In this document: positions 44,544 through 52,939 of the stretch, piece after piece
How positions within the stretch are numbered: the first letter of the stretch is position 1
Layout: each line of letters starts with the position of its first letter
Source: Gammaproteobacteria bacterium
GTDB taxonomy: Bacteria > Pseudomonadota > Gammaproteobacteria > Xanthomonadales > Marinicellaceae
Assembly (NCBI GenBank): GCA_024280395.1
Contig: JAJRQG010000007.1
Coordinates: forward strand, 1 to 64,000
DNA length: 64,000 nt
Reading direction: 5' to 3'
Position numbers and translations under genes: made by a program
The notes under the pieces: generated by a model
Database searches by the model: none
The model's input: only the letters and a program-made list of their open reading frames with translations
What the model was told of the DNA's origin: nothing

Positions 44544-45581
44544 TTATAGAGAAAGACTCTTTAAATCTTTAACCGCACCCTGAATGGCATTGAACTTACC
44601 TTCATCCAAAGGAATTAAACCTTTATCAGTCAAGTACCCTTCTTCGCCCATGGCTTTTTTGCTGGTAAACTCATGTAAGAATTCAGCCATTCCTGGAATT
44701 TTTCCAACATGGGCTTTTTTTACATAGAAGAATAAAGGCCGAGACACAGGATATGAGCCATCGGCAATGGTTTCAAACTCAGGGAAGCCCCCATCGATAC
44801 TTGCGCCTTTTACCAAGTCGGAATTTTGATCTAAGAAAGAAAAGCCAAATATACCCAAAGCATCAGGGTTTTTCTTTAGCTTCTGAATGATTAAATTATC
44901 ATTTTCACCGGCTTCAATATAGGCACCATCTTCACGAATAGTGTGACAAATGGATTTATATTTGGCTTTATTGGATTTTTTAGTCTCTTTTATCCAATCA
45001 AATTTTTTACAACCTCCTTCCATAGCTAATTCAACAAAGGCATCACGTGTTCCTGAAGTAGGTGGAGGTCCTAACACTTCAATTTTAACATCTGGCAAGT
45101 CTTTGCGTACATCGCTCCATTTTTTATTGGGGTTAGCAACCAACTCACCAACAACAGCTGTTGGAATCTCTTTGGCCAAAGCTAAAAACAAGTCTTTGCG
45201 GGTTAATGCAAATTTATGCGACTTAATGTCATTTGCGACCACTATACCATCGTAGCCAATAAGTACTTCAACAATGTCTTTAACACCATTTTTTTGACAC
45301 ATTTCAAATTCACTTTGTTTAATTCGGCGAGACGCATTGGTGATATCAGCAGTATTAACATCAATGCCTTTGCAAAATAACTTCATTCCCCCACCTGTCC
45401 CCGTTGACTCTATCTTTGGAGTTTTGAAATCTGTTGATTTGCCAAATCTTTCGGCAACTACTGTAGCAAATGGATAAACCGTTGAAGATCCGACGATTGA
45501 AATATAGTCTCGTCCTTCAGCCATTGATGACAAACTTGTGAGTATAGCAACTACTGTGATTAAGGTTTTAAATTTTTTCAT
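44544..45581 (-). CDS. pstS: Phosphate-binding periplasmic protein PstS
   Basis: 345 residues with a signal peptide (about 1-22, ending SMA). Phosphate-contact segments are GSSTVYPFATVVAERFG, ESTGTGGGMKLFC, ITNASRRI and PTSGTRDAFVELA, as in the PstS family of alpha/beta two-lobed binding proteins. It delivers phosphate to PstC/PstA. A full Pho box with a TATAAG minus-10 stands upstream, giving a leader of about 30 bases. Confidence 0.97.
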   Translation of the reverse strand: MKKFKTLITVVAILTSLSSMAEGRDYISIVGSSTVYPFATVVAERFGKSTDFKTPKIESTGTGGGMKLFCKGIDVNTADITNASRRIKQSEFEMCQKNGVKDIVEVLIGYDGIVVANDIKSHKFALTRKDLFLALAKEIPTAVVGELVANPNKKWSDVRKDLPDVKIEVLGPPPTSGTRDAFVELAMEGGCKKFDWIKETKKSNKAKYKSICHTIREDGAYIEAGENDNLIIQKLKKNPDALGIFGFSFLDQNSDLVKGASIDGGFPEFETIADGSYPVSRPLFFYVKKAHVGKIPGMAEFLHEFTSKKAMGEEGYLTDKGLIPLDEGKFNAIQGAVKDLKSLSL

Positions 45582-45619
45582 GGTTTTTTCATACCTGTAT
45601 TTATTAAGAATGCGATCAT

Positions 45620-45652
45620 CTTATAAAGACAGTATGACAACTTTATGACAAT
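45620..45652 (-). promoter_or_regulatory. PhoB box and promoter of pstS
   Basis: On the minus strand TTGTCATAAAGTTGTCATAC holds two TGTCAT units exactly 11 bases apart (45650 and 45639), and TATAAG (45625-45620) lies about ten bases further, the standard layout of a PhoB-activated promoter without a minus-35. It begins right behind the phoR stop. Confidence 0.92.
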
Positions 45653-45653
45653 T

Positions 45654-46940
45654 TTAAATTATAGAGAAAGATACTCTAAAACACGTTCCCTTGCCCATTT
45701 CACTTTCTATCTCAAGAATTGCATCATGGTTATCACATATTTGTTTAACAATGGCCAACCCCAAACCAGTAGAGGTAGTATTTTTATCTCTTGAATTATC
45801 CACACGGTAAAAACGCTCGCTTAAATGAGGCAAATGTTTAACATCAATGCCTTGCCCATTATCACAGACCCATAGATGAGCTTTGTCGTCTTTACTGAAC
45901 CAGCGAAGTGAGACTTTTGTATCTCTCTTTGTATGAATGACCGCATTGTTTAAAAGGTTCAAACAAATACTAATGACCTCATTCTCGTCACCATTAATTT
46001 TCAAAGAAGAGTCAATATTGGCTTCAAAGTGATGTGTTTTTGCAATAGAGGAGTGCCTAACATCGTTAAACAGTCGATTCAGTAATGTTGGCATATCAAT
46101 CACTTCATGGCTATTTTCCATATATTTTTCATGCTCTATGCTGGATAGCTTCAGCATGTCATTGATTATTTTCTCCATCCTTAGTGATTGTTGTTGTGCT
46201 TGATTGATGGCAGGTAACCATGATTTTGGAATGTCATTTGCACTGTTCATCATTTCCAAATAACCGGTAATAACTGTTAAAGGCGTTCTTAATTCATGCG
46301 ATGCATTGTCAACAAAGGCTTTACGAGATTGACGCAAAGCATCTTGTTCACTGATATCCCGTGCCACCAATAAATAACGTTTATTTGATAATTTTACCAA
46401 TTTAATGATGATCCGTTTGTGCAAATCGTTGGGGTGCTGAATTTTAATTTCTTCTTGTTGTAAGTCATCTCCCAACAACCGAACAAAGTCAGGTTCTCTA
46501 ATCAGATTATCAATTTTCTTTCCATTGTCTTTTTCTTTAACAATGTTAAGAATGGATTGTGCTGATTGGTTTGCCCATATGATTTCAAAACGTTTATTCA
46601 ATAAAACAGTTGCATAAGGCATGGCTTGAGCCATTGCATTAAACTGGCTCAATAAATATTGATTTTTCTTTTCTATTTTCTTGTTATTGCGTTTGTTGTG
46701 TATAACAAGTGATGCAAACTCTTGCCAAACACCATGATTTAGTGGTGTTTTTTCTATATCTGCACCCTCTTTATACCACTTCAGAAATTGATGAAGCTCA
46801 ACCCATTTCCACAATATATAAACTAAGGCCCACAACAAGAAGCTCAACAGCCACAGACTGGTTAATAAACCACTGACTAATGCCACAATAAAAATCAATA
46901 CTGCATACAGCCATTCTTTGTGCCATGGATTATTTTTCAT
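45654..46940 (-). CDS. phoR: Phosphate regulon sensor histidine kinase PhoR
   Basis: 428 residues, near the E. coli length of 431. Two N-terminal helices (about 10-47) with a very short loop, a PAS domain (about 95-195), HisKA with NASHELRTPL (H215) and an ATPase domain with NNAVIHT (N box) and TGLGLAIVKQIC. It lacks a periplasmic sensor, as in true PhoR proteins, which sense phosphate through PstSCAB-PhoU. Its stop abuts the pstS Pho box. No box was found before phoR itself, so it may be transcribed from the porin promoter or separately. Confidence 0.92.
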   Translation of the reverse strand: MKNNPWHKEWLYAVLIFIVALVSGLLTSLWLLSFLLWALVYILWKWVELHQFLKWYKEGADIEKTPLNHGVWQEFASLVIHNKRNNKKIEKKNQYLLSQFNAMAQAMPYATVLLNKRFEIIWANQSAQSILNIVKEKDNGKKIDNLIREPDFVRLLGDDLQQEEIKIQHPNDLHKRIIIKLVKLSNKRYLLVARDISEQDALRQSRKAFVDNASHELRTPLTVITGYLEMMNSANDIPKSWLPAINQAQQQSLRMEKIINDMLKLSSIEHEKYMENSHEVIDMPTLLNRLFNDVRHSSIAKTHHFEANIDSSLKINGDENEVISICLNLLNNAVIHTKRDTKVSLRWFSKDDKAHLWVCDNGQGIDVKHLPHLSERFYRVDNSRDKNTTSTGLGLAIVKQICDNHDAILEIESEMGKGTCFRVSFSII

Positions 46941-46996
46941 GAACCTATTGTAACGGAGTTTCTAGAAGAGGTGTTTCCAAAGCCTCTAATTTCCCA

Positions 46997-48172
46997 TTAA
47001 AATGCCAACTCTAATTGTAATCTAAATATCTTTTCATCGTACTTACTGTCTTCACGTAGAATAGAAAAATCAGTTTGTACTTTTAAATTATGTCCAATTA
47101 TATATTTTGATAGACCAATCGTATACTGGGTTAAATTATTATTCAGTGTGGCTTTTTCTGGTGAAACAGAGGTGTATCTCCCTGATACTTCCCAATTGTT
47201 ATTGAATAAATAACCCAATTGGGCATTTACCGCAGAGCCGGTATAAAAGGATTCAACCAAATTTCCATCTGTATTGAATATTGCTGGCGAGCCATTGGCT
47301 ATTTTTTTGTTGGCATATTCTGCCATAACCGACAATCCATTGTGTTTATACATCATGTCCACAAAAATAGCTTCCAAATCTCTTGTTTCACTTAAGACAT
47401 TGCCCAATTGTCCTCGAGATTTAATGGCATTGTTGTTGTAGTCATAACTGAAGCCCAATGCCAGTTTTGGCTCAGGCTCTCTTTTCAAATCAGCAGCGAA
47501 ATAATCTCCTTTTCCTGAAAACTCTCCAAAAGGCAATAATTCAACTCTAGCGGTATAATCATTTCCAAAGTTTTCACCCTTATAAATTCTCCCCTCACCT
47601 TTTGATATTGAGAACGCTTCTCTAATCAACCAACCACCCGCATTAAAATGGTGTCTTAATTGTACCCCTTCATCTCTGTCAATGGTGAATTTTGAATTCA
47701 GCAAAGAACGATCAACAAACTGAAGTTTTTGCGAAGATATAACCCGCTCTCTATTTCCTGGAAGCTTAGTTTGACCTACCCATAAATCAAAATTTCCTGT
47801 GAAATTCCACTTAAGAACAGCATCTAGCATTTGAGAATTAACCAGATCATATTCTATTTTATAGACTAATTTTGGCGTAAAGGCAAATCCATCAAACTTA
47901 AATCGTGCGCGTCTAAATCTGTATTTTTTATCGAAAGAGGAACTCTCATTATCAATGAACGTACCGTCAAACCTACTTTGCAATCTTGAACTGAATTTCA
48001 TGTAAAAAGATGAATCGTTCGATCCAAACTTTATACCTTGTCCAAAAATAGAACTTTTTGTATCTTTTTCCAAATCTTTACTGAATGCAATGTTAATTGA
48101 AAATAGGCACAAAATTATAACCATTAAATGGCTTAACCCTTTATTTGATGAGGCTAATAATAAAGCTTTCAT
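46997..48172 (-). CDS. Phosphate-selective porin OprO/OprP-like
   Basis: 391 residues from ATG 48172; a TTG at 48193 would lie at the predicted transcription start and is rejected. Signal peptide at about 1-30. Barrel strands include RRARFKFDGFAFTPKLVYKIEYD and WVGQTKLPGNRERVIS, matching the phosphate-selective porin O/P family, ending in LQLELAF. It probably passes phosphate or polyphosphate across the outer membrane under starvation, as shown by the Pho box directly upstream. 56 bases separate it from phoR downstream. Confidence 0.9.
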   Translation of the reverse strand: MKALLLASSNKGLSHLMVIILCLFSINIAFSKDLEKDTKSSIFGQGIKFGSNDSSFYMKFSSRLQSRFDGTFIDNESSSFDKKYRFRRARFKFDGFAFTPKLVYKIEYDLVNSQMLDAVLKWNFTGNFDLWVGQTKLPGNRERVISSQKLQFVDRSLLNSKFTIDRDEGVQLRHHFNAGGWLIREAFSISKGEGRIYKGENFGNDYTARVELLPFGEFSGKGDYFAADLKREPEPKLALGFSYDYNNNAIKSRGQLGNVLSETRDLEAIFVDMMYKHNGLSVMAEYANKKIANGSPAIFNTDGNLVESFYTGSAVNAQLGYLFNNNWEVSGRYTSVSPEKATLNNNLTQYTIGLSKYIIGHNLKVQTDFSILREDSKYDEKIFRLQLELAF

Positions 48173-48198
48173 ATGAATTAATATTTTATACAAATTGC

Positions 48199-48232
48199 AT
48201 TCTATTGAGCTTATGTGACAGTTTCATGACAT
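48199..48232 (-). promoter_or_regulatory. PhoB box and promoter of the phosphate porin
   Basis: On the minus strand ATGTCATGAAACTGTCACATAA has TGTCA units 11 bases apart (48231 and 48220), and TAGAAT (48204-48199) lies about ten bases downstream. This is the closest match to the Pho-box consensus in the window. Confidence 0.93.
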
Positions 48233-48250
48233 TTTAATGATGGATTGAAA

Positions 48251-48961
48251 TTATTTGCTGTTTCCTCTATTGGATCCTGAAAAATCAGCATTGTAAACCA
48301 GGCCGAATTGGGTATACCATTTATTCGATTCATTGAGTTGCTGGTTCAGCATGCCAACTTGAAAACTGATGTCTTTACTTATTTGATATCCTATAGCCCC
48401 ATAGGTTCTATTTCTATCAAAAATGGTATCTCTTGTATTTAAAAATATTTCATTATACAAGCCCAAGAATACAGCTCCTTTTTGCATCACTGGTTTGTTT
48501 ATCGGTATAAACAGCATAAGTCGATATCTCAATCTGTCTCTATAATCGCCTTCTATCCAGCGTTGTTCATATCTAAACCTGTGTTCTAATTTTACCCTTC
48601 CGACCTTATCATTTTGAATATACTGCTGCCATATTCTGTGTTCTCGCTTTTCAGGATCACTTTGTTCTGAATTAAATTCATAAGAAGGTATATAAGCATA
48701 CCCTGCTGTAACCATTTTCTTATCAGTAAGATGATAGTTTAAACCCGTTCTGAATAACAATTGCTCTGTATTGTTGGGCACCAAAGTATGATTTCTAAAT
48801 TGAAATTCAGTGTGTAGGCTCCATTTATCATCTATTTTATTCGTTCCAAAATACATTAACCAATTACCAACATCGTCTTCATTTGCTGATGATAAGCTCG
48901 GAAAAACCACCAATGCTGCTAAAAAAATTAGCATGTTTTTAAATCTAGATTTCTTAGTCAT
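48251..48961 (-). CDS. DUF2490 outer-membrane protein
   Basis: 236 residues from ATG 48961, which has AAGGAG upstream and removes an overlap with the preceding gene. Signal peptide at about 1-26 (ending SSA). Antiparallel amphipathic strands with DKWSLHTEFQFRNH, LFRTGLNYHLTDKKMVTAGYAY and KLEHRFRYEQRW, typical of DUF2490 barrels, for which no function is established. It follows the SulP gene by 16 bases and likely shares its regulation. Confidence 0.85.
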   Translation of the reverse strand: MTKKSRFKNMLIFLAALVVFPSLSSANEDDVGNWLMYFGTNKIDDKWSLHTEFQFRNHTLVPNNTEQLLFRTGLNYHLTDKKMVTAGYAYIPSYEFNSEQSDPEKREHRIWQQYIQNDKVGRVKLEHRFRYEQRWIEGDYRDRLRYRLMLFIPINKPVMQKGAVFLGLYNEIFLNTRDTIFDRNRTYGAIGYQISKDISFQVGMLNQQLNESNKWYTQFGLVYNADFSGSNRGNSK

Positions 48962-48977
48962 TCTTATTCTCCTTGTC

Positions 48978-50573
48978 TTATTCACTGCCATTGGCCAGTT
49001 TTAAATGCTGTATGGGCAGTTTTTGTTTGTTTTCATATAAATTAATTACATCAATTTCTATGTCTCTATAGGTACAACTTTTAACAAAGTTTTCAATAAT
49101 TTCTAAAACATCAAAGTGCATGAATCTTGTATTGGTGGCATCGATTTCAACATGTGAGTTATTGGGTATTTGCTCCAAAGACTTTAAAATTGTGGCTTTG
49201 TTTAAGAAGGTTACATCTTCAGAAAGTAATATCCTTATCAAATCTTTTCCTTCGAGTTCTTCTCTGTGCATGTTGAATGGTATTCTATAATTGTTTCTTA
49301 ATATGATAAATGTTGCAACAAACATACCCAGAGCTATTCCTGTTAATAAATCTGTCAAGACTATACCCAGTATTGTAATAACAAATGGAATAAACTGCCC
49401 CAATCCTTCATTGTATATTCTCTTAAACAATGAAATATTTGCCAATTTATAGCCTACCATCAATAAAATTGCAGCCAATACACCCAATGGAACCATGTTT
49501 AAAACCTTCGGTATAGCAATAATACTTATCAGCAATAAAATACCGTGCATTATTGTTGATGCCTTGGTTTTTCCTCCTGACTGTTGGTTTGCGGAGCTCC
49601 TTACTATTACTTGAGTTAATGGTAAACCACCTACAAATCCAGCTAGAATATTACCAACTCCCTGGGCTTTTAACTCTCGGTTTGTCGGTGTTATTCTTTT
49701 TAACTTGTCCTGTTTATCCGTTGCCTCAACACATAAAAGTGTTTCTAAACTTGCCACAACGGCAATCACCACAGCTGTAACATATACAGCAGGATTGGCT
49801 AATGCTGAGAAATTCGGGCTTGCAAAACTACCAATAAATCCACTGATACTATCAGGCACAGGAACATTGACTAAATGTTCAGCACTAATCGTCAAACTTG
49901 GGATAGATTCAAATACCTTACTCAGAAGAATACCCACTACAACTGCCACCAAAGGCCCTTGAATTAACTTTGTGAATTTGAATTTTTTTATAAATTTTGT
50001 ATCCCAAGTAATCAAGATCAACAATGATAACCCTGCGACCATTAACACTCCTGGGCTAATATTTCCAAACATAGAAATTAAACCATCAAATGTTGTATTT
50101 CCATCTGCTTGTTGAAAAGCCAGACTTCCTTCTGGCACCCCATCATAACCAAAAGCATGTGGGATTTGTTTTAATATTATAATTACGCCAATGCCTGCTA
50201 GCATTCCATGAATAACTGATGAGGGGAAAAAATAGGCAATGATTCCTGCTTTAGCAAAGCCCATGATTATCTGTATTATTCCCGCTAAAATGACAGCCAC
50301 CAGAAAAATTTCAAATCCACCGAGCTCTGTTATGGCATTGAGAACAATTACAGCTAAACCTGCAGCTGGCCCACTAACACCCAATGAAGAGCCACTTAAA
50401 ACTCCTACAATAATTCCTCCAATTACACCACTGATCAGACCTGATAAAAGCGGTGCCCCTGAAGCCAATGCTATTCCCAAGCACAAAGGTACTGCAACTA
50501 AAAATACAACAATACTCGCTGGAATATCGTCTTTTAAATTCCCAAAAGGGCTAAGCTTACTATTTGATTTCAT
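48978..50573 (-). CDS. SulP-family anion transporter (candidate bicarbonate transporter) 1
   Basis: 531 residues. SulP core with 12 or more helices: DIPASIVVFLVAVPLCLGIALASGAP, GVSGPAAGLAVIV, and GGLPLTQVIVRSSANQQSGGKT. The C-terminal STAS-like part is degenerate (about 440-525). SulP proteins carry sulfate, bicarbonate or other anions; this subtype is often placed beside carbonic anhydrase genes. Here a beta-carbonic anhydrase and a second SulP lie 2-4 kb away under a matching operator, so bicarbonate is the favoured substrate. First gene of SulP-DUF2490. Confidence 0.9.
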   Translation of the reverse strand: MKSNSKLSPFGNLKDDIPASIVVFLVAVPLCLGIALASGAPLLSGLISGVIGGIIVGVLSGSSLGVSGPAAGLAVIVLNAITELGGFEIFLVAVILAGIIQIIMGFAKAGIIAYFFPSSVIHGMLAGIGVIIILKQIPHAFGYDGVPEGSLAFQQADGNTTFDGLISMFGNISPGVLMVAGLSLLILITWDTKFIKKFKFTKLIQGPLVAVVVGILLSKVFESIPSLTISAEHLVNVPVPDSISGFIGSFASPNFSALANPAVYVTAVVIAVVASLETLLCVEATDKQDKLKRITPTNRELKAQGVGNILAGFVGGLPLTQVIVRSSANQQSGGKTKASTIMHGILLLISIIAIPKVLNMVPLGVLAAILLMVGYKLANISLFKRIYNEGLGQFIPFVITILGIVLTDLLTGIALGMFVATFIILRNNYRIPFNMHREELEGKDLIRILLSEDVTFLNKATILKSLEQIPNNSHVEIDATNTRFMHFDVLEIIENFVKSCTYRDIEIDVINLYENKQKLPIQHLKLANGSE

Positions 50574-50621
50574 AATTATTCTGAGTTATTACAATGTTCA
50601 ATATTATAACACGCTCAAATA

Positions 50622-50634
50622 ATAGTAATACTAT
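50622..50634. promoter_or_regulatory. Candidate TetR operator before SulP 1
   Basis: ATAGTAATACTAT is a near-perfect palindrome 49 bases before the SulP start. It occurs again, with two changes and similar flanks (CGCTCAA), before the TetR gene at 55501. A TATAAT minus-10 follows it on the minus strand. Confidence 0.7.
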
Positions 50635-50839
50635 CACTTTATGATTTTAGACAAAAAGAAGAATATTCTAGTCTTTAGGCATGATTTAACCAATATAGCT
50701 CTTTATCCACCCCAATATTATTGGTCGTATTTACTTTCCTAATATGACATTCAAGTTACATTGATTATAAAATCGCTTATTTCTGATCCTATTTAATTAA
50801 TTAATTTGTCTTCAAAAGATTTTAATAGATTTCATTTAT

Positions 50840-50855
50840 AGAATGATCCCATTCT
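50840..50855. repeat. Perfect palindrome before the porin gene at 50873
   Basis: AGAATG-ATCC-CATTCT, 18 bases before the ATG. It could be a leader hairpin or an operator. It does not match the ATAGTA palindrome. Confidence 0.5.
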
Positions 50856-50872
50856 GATCACTGAGTTAAATT

Positions 50873-52102
50873 ATGAAATACAAAATCTTAATCTTATTGT
50901 TTATACCAACAATTTGCCAAACCCTATACGCCAGTGAAGCATCTGAAGAGATAGCTTTATTGAGGCAGGAAGTTCGACTATTAACTGAAAGGTTAAATAA
51001 ACTTGAAAACAAATCTGAAGGCTCCACTAATATTCGCACAGATATTACTAAAATTTCTATGAAACAACCTCCTTCAAAGAAAAAATCAATAAACGAAAAC
51101 TGGTCTGATAGAGTGACTTTCAAAGCTGATTTTCGTGACCGCTATGAATACATAGATCAAAAAGAACGCAGTATTAGACAACGAAACCGTGTGAGGCTTC
51201 GCGCTCAATTTGATATGAAGGTTAATGATAATTTAAGCTTTACTTTGGGTATGGCAACTGGTGCTGATGATCCCGTTTCTACGAACCAATCTTTAGATGA
51301 TGCATTTTCAACTAAAGATTTACGTCTTAACTTGGCATATTACTCGTGGAGAATGAATGATAAACTAACATTAATTGGTGGTAAAATGAATAATCCATTT
51401 TATCGACCAACTAAAAACCCTATATTATGGGATGGTGATTTAAACCCAGAAGGTTTCGCATTTATATTTGACAATGACGTTATTCAAGCCAGTTTAGTTG
51501 GCTTTGATGTAGAAGAAAGAAAAGCCGATGATGACACCTTGCTGTTTGGAGGGCAAATGATGCATGCTTTCAAGGTTTCTAATTCTTCTAAAGTATTAGC
51601 GGGTATTGGATATTATGATTACCGCAACATAAAAGGCAACGAACCTTTATTCGATGGAAAACCTAAAGGCAATACTCTTGATTCAAATGGCAATTTTGCT
51701 ACTGACTTCAATACAGCCGAAATATTCCTAGATTATAAGTCAAAATTGGCAGGAAGACCACTTTCTATTTATGCCAACTTTTACCAAAATACTGCCATCA
51801 ATGATTTAAATACTGCGTACACTGCTGGTTTCATGTATGGGAAAGTTAAAAATTCTGGTTCTTGGAAATTTGGCTTGGCTTACCTTGATGTAGAAGCTGA
51901 TGCTGTTTTTGGTCTCTTTAATGATTCTGATTTTGCTGGTGGCAATACCGATTCAAAAGGTCTACTCCTAAAAGCAGGTTATGGGTTGCAAAAAAACATG
52001 TCTTTGGGTCTTACTTATATTGACTCTGTCATTGGACAAAGCAAATTACTGCAAACAGACTACGATAGGTTACAACTAGACTTTAAGATTAAATTTAAAT
52101 AA
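50873..52102 (+). CDS. Putative outer-membrane porin (Porin_5-like)
   Basis: 409 residues with a signal peptide (about 1-20), a short coiled coil (about 22-45, EEIALLRQEVRLLTERLN) as in porins that bind peptidoglycan, then a barrel beginning VTFKADFRDRYEYID and ending LQLDFKIKFK. Segments such as RNRVRLRAQFDMKVND and GKMNNPFYRP resemble the putative-porin family. It is divergent from SulP 1 across a 299-base region and convergent with the carbonic anhydrase, suggesting an outer-membrane channel for the same anion. Confidence 0.82.
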   Translation: MKYKILILLFIPTICQTLYASEASEEIALLRQEVRLLTERLNKLENKSEGSTNIRTDITKISMKQPPSKKKSINENWSDRVTFKADFRDRYEYIDQKERSIRQRNRVRLRAQFDMKVNDNLSFTLGMATGADDPVSTNQSLDDAFSTKDLRLNLAYYSWRMNDKLTLIGGKMNNPFYRPTKNPILWDGDLNPEGFAFIFDNDVIQASLVGFDVEERKADDDTLLFGGQMMHAFKVSNSSKVLAGIGYYDYRNIKGNEPLFDGKPKGNTLDSNGNFATDFNTAEIFLDYKSKLAGRPLSIYANFYQNTAINDLNTAYTAGFMYGKVKNSGSWKFGLAYLDVEADAVFGLFNDSDFAGGNTDSKGLLLKAGYGLQKNMSLGLTYIDSVIGQSKLLQTDYDRLQLDFKIKFK

Positions 52103-52123
52103 GCTTAACTTTTAGGTTTGAAA

Positions 52124-52149
52124 AAAAAGGGCTCTTTCGAGCCCTTTTT
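52124..52149. terminator. Bidirectional terminator between porin and carbonic anhydrase
   Basis: AAAAAGGGCTC pairs with GAGCCCTTTTT over a TTTC loop, giving A and T runs on both sides, so it can stop transcripts from both converging genes, though it is 137 bases past the anhydrase stop. Confidence 0.9.
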
Positions 52150-52286
52150 AAATATAAGTATGGGAAATCCAGATAATCCAGTTTTTTTTATAAACATTAT
52201 TCAGATTTGAATAAAATTTATAACAAGAGAGAGTTGTAATACCGGATTACACATTCTGAATTCCCCATTTTTAATGGCTCAATTCT

Positions 52287-52898
52287 TTATATAAAATCTA
52301 CCAATCCAGTTGAAACATCATACATAGCACCAACTATTTCAATTTCGCCTTTTTCTTCCATTTCTGCCAAAATTTTACTTTCTTGCTTGATTCTAGTTAT
52401 TGATAGCTCAACATTTAAATGAGCTACTTCTTCGATAACATCGTCATGCATTTCGGATGGTTTTACATTGACCACATCAACTACTGGTTTAATTTTACTT
52501 AACAGTGCTGTGATATTACCCAGCTCAACATGATTACAAGCCGCTGTTACAGCACCACACTTTGTATGACCCATAACTACGACTATCTTGGAACCAGCTA
52601 CTTTACAGGCGTACTCCATAGAACCAAGAATATCTTCATTTATGATATTACCTGCAATTCTTACACTGAATATATCGCCAATTCCCTGATCAAATACCAA
52701 TTCCGCAGGGGCTCTTGAATCAATACAACTCAATACTACAGCGAAGGGAAACTGCCCTTTACTGGTTTCAAATACTTGATCCTGTAAGTTTCTTTGTGCT
52801 TTTAAATTTTGCGCAAATCTTTTGTTACCTTGAACTAAAATATCATGAGCACATTGTGGTGTTAAATTTTCTTGTATTTCTTTGGTCTGTGTTTTCAT
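52287..52898 (-). CDS. Beta-class carbonic anhydrase
   Basis: 203 residues. Zinc ligands C58, H111 and C114 (SCIDSRAP and GHTKCGAV) with the D60-R62 dyad, all intact. Normal length for cytoplasmic bacterial beta-carbonic anhydrases. It interconverts CO2 and bicarbonate. It follows SulP 2 by 41 bases in the TetR operon, so imported or exported bicarbonate can be equilibrated at the membrane. Confidence 0.97.
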   Translation of the reverse strand: MKTQTKEIQENLTPQCAHDILVQGNKRFAQNLKAQRNLQDQVFETSKGQFPFAVVLSCIDSRAPAELVFDQGIGDIFSVRIAGNIINEDILGSMEYACKVAGSKIVVVMGHTKCGAVTAACNHVELGNITALLSKIKPVVDVVNVKPSEMHDDVIEEVAHLNVELSITRIKQESKILAEMEEKGEIEIVGAMYDVSTGLVDFI

Positions 52899-52939
52899 TT
52901 TTTTCTCTATAAAGTTTATAATTTGTTTAAATATATTGT

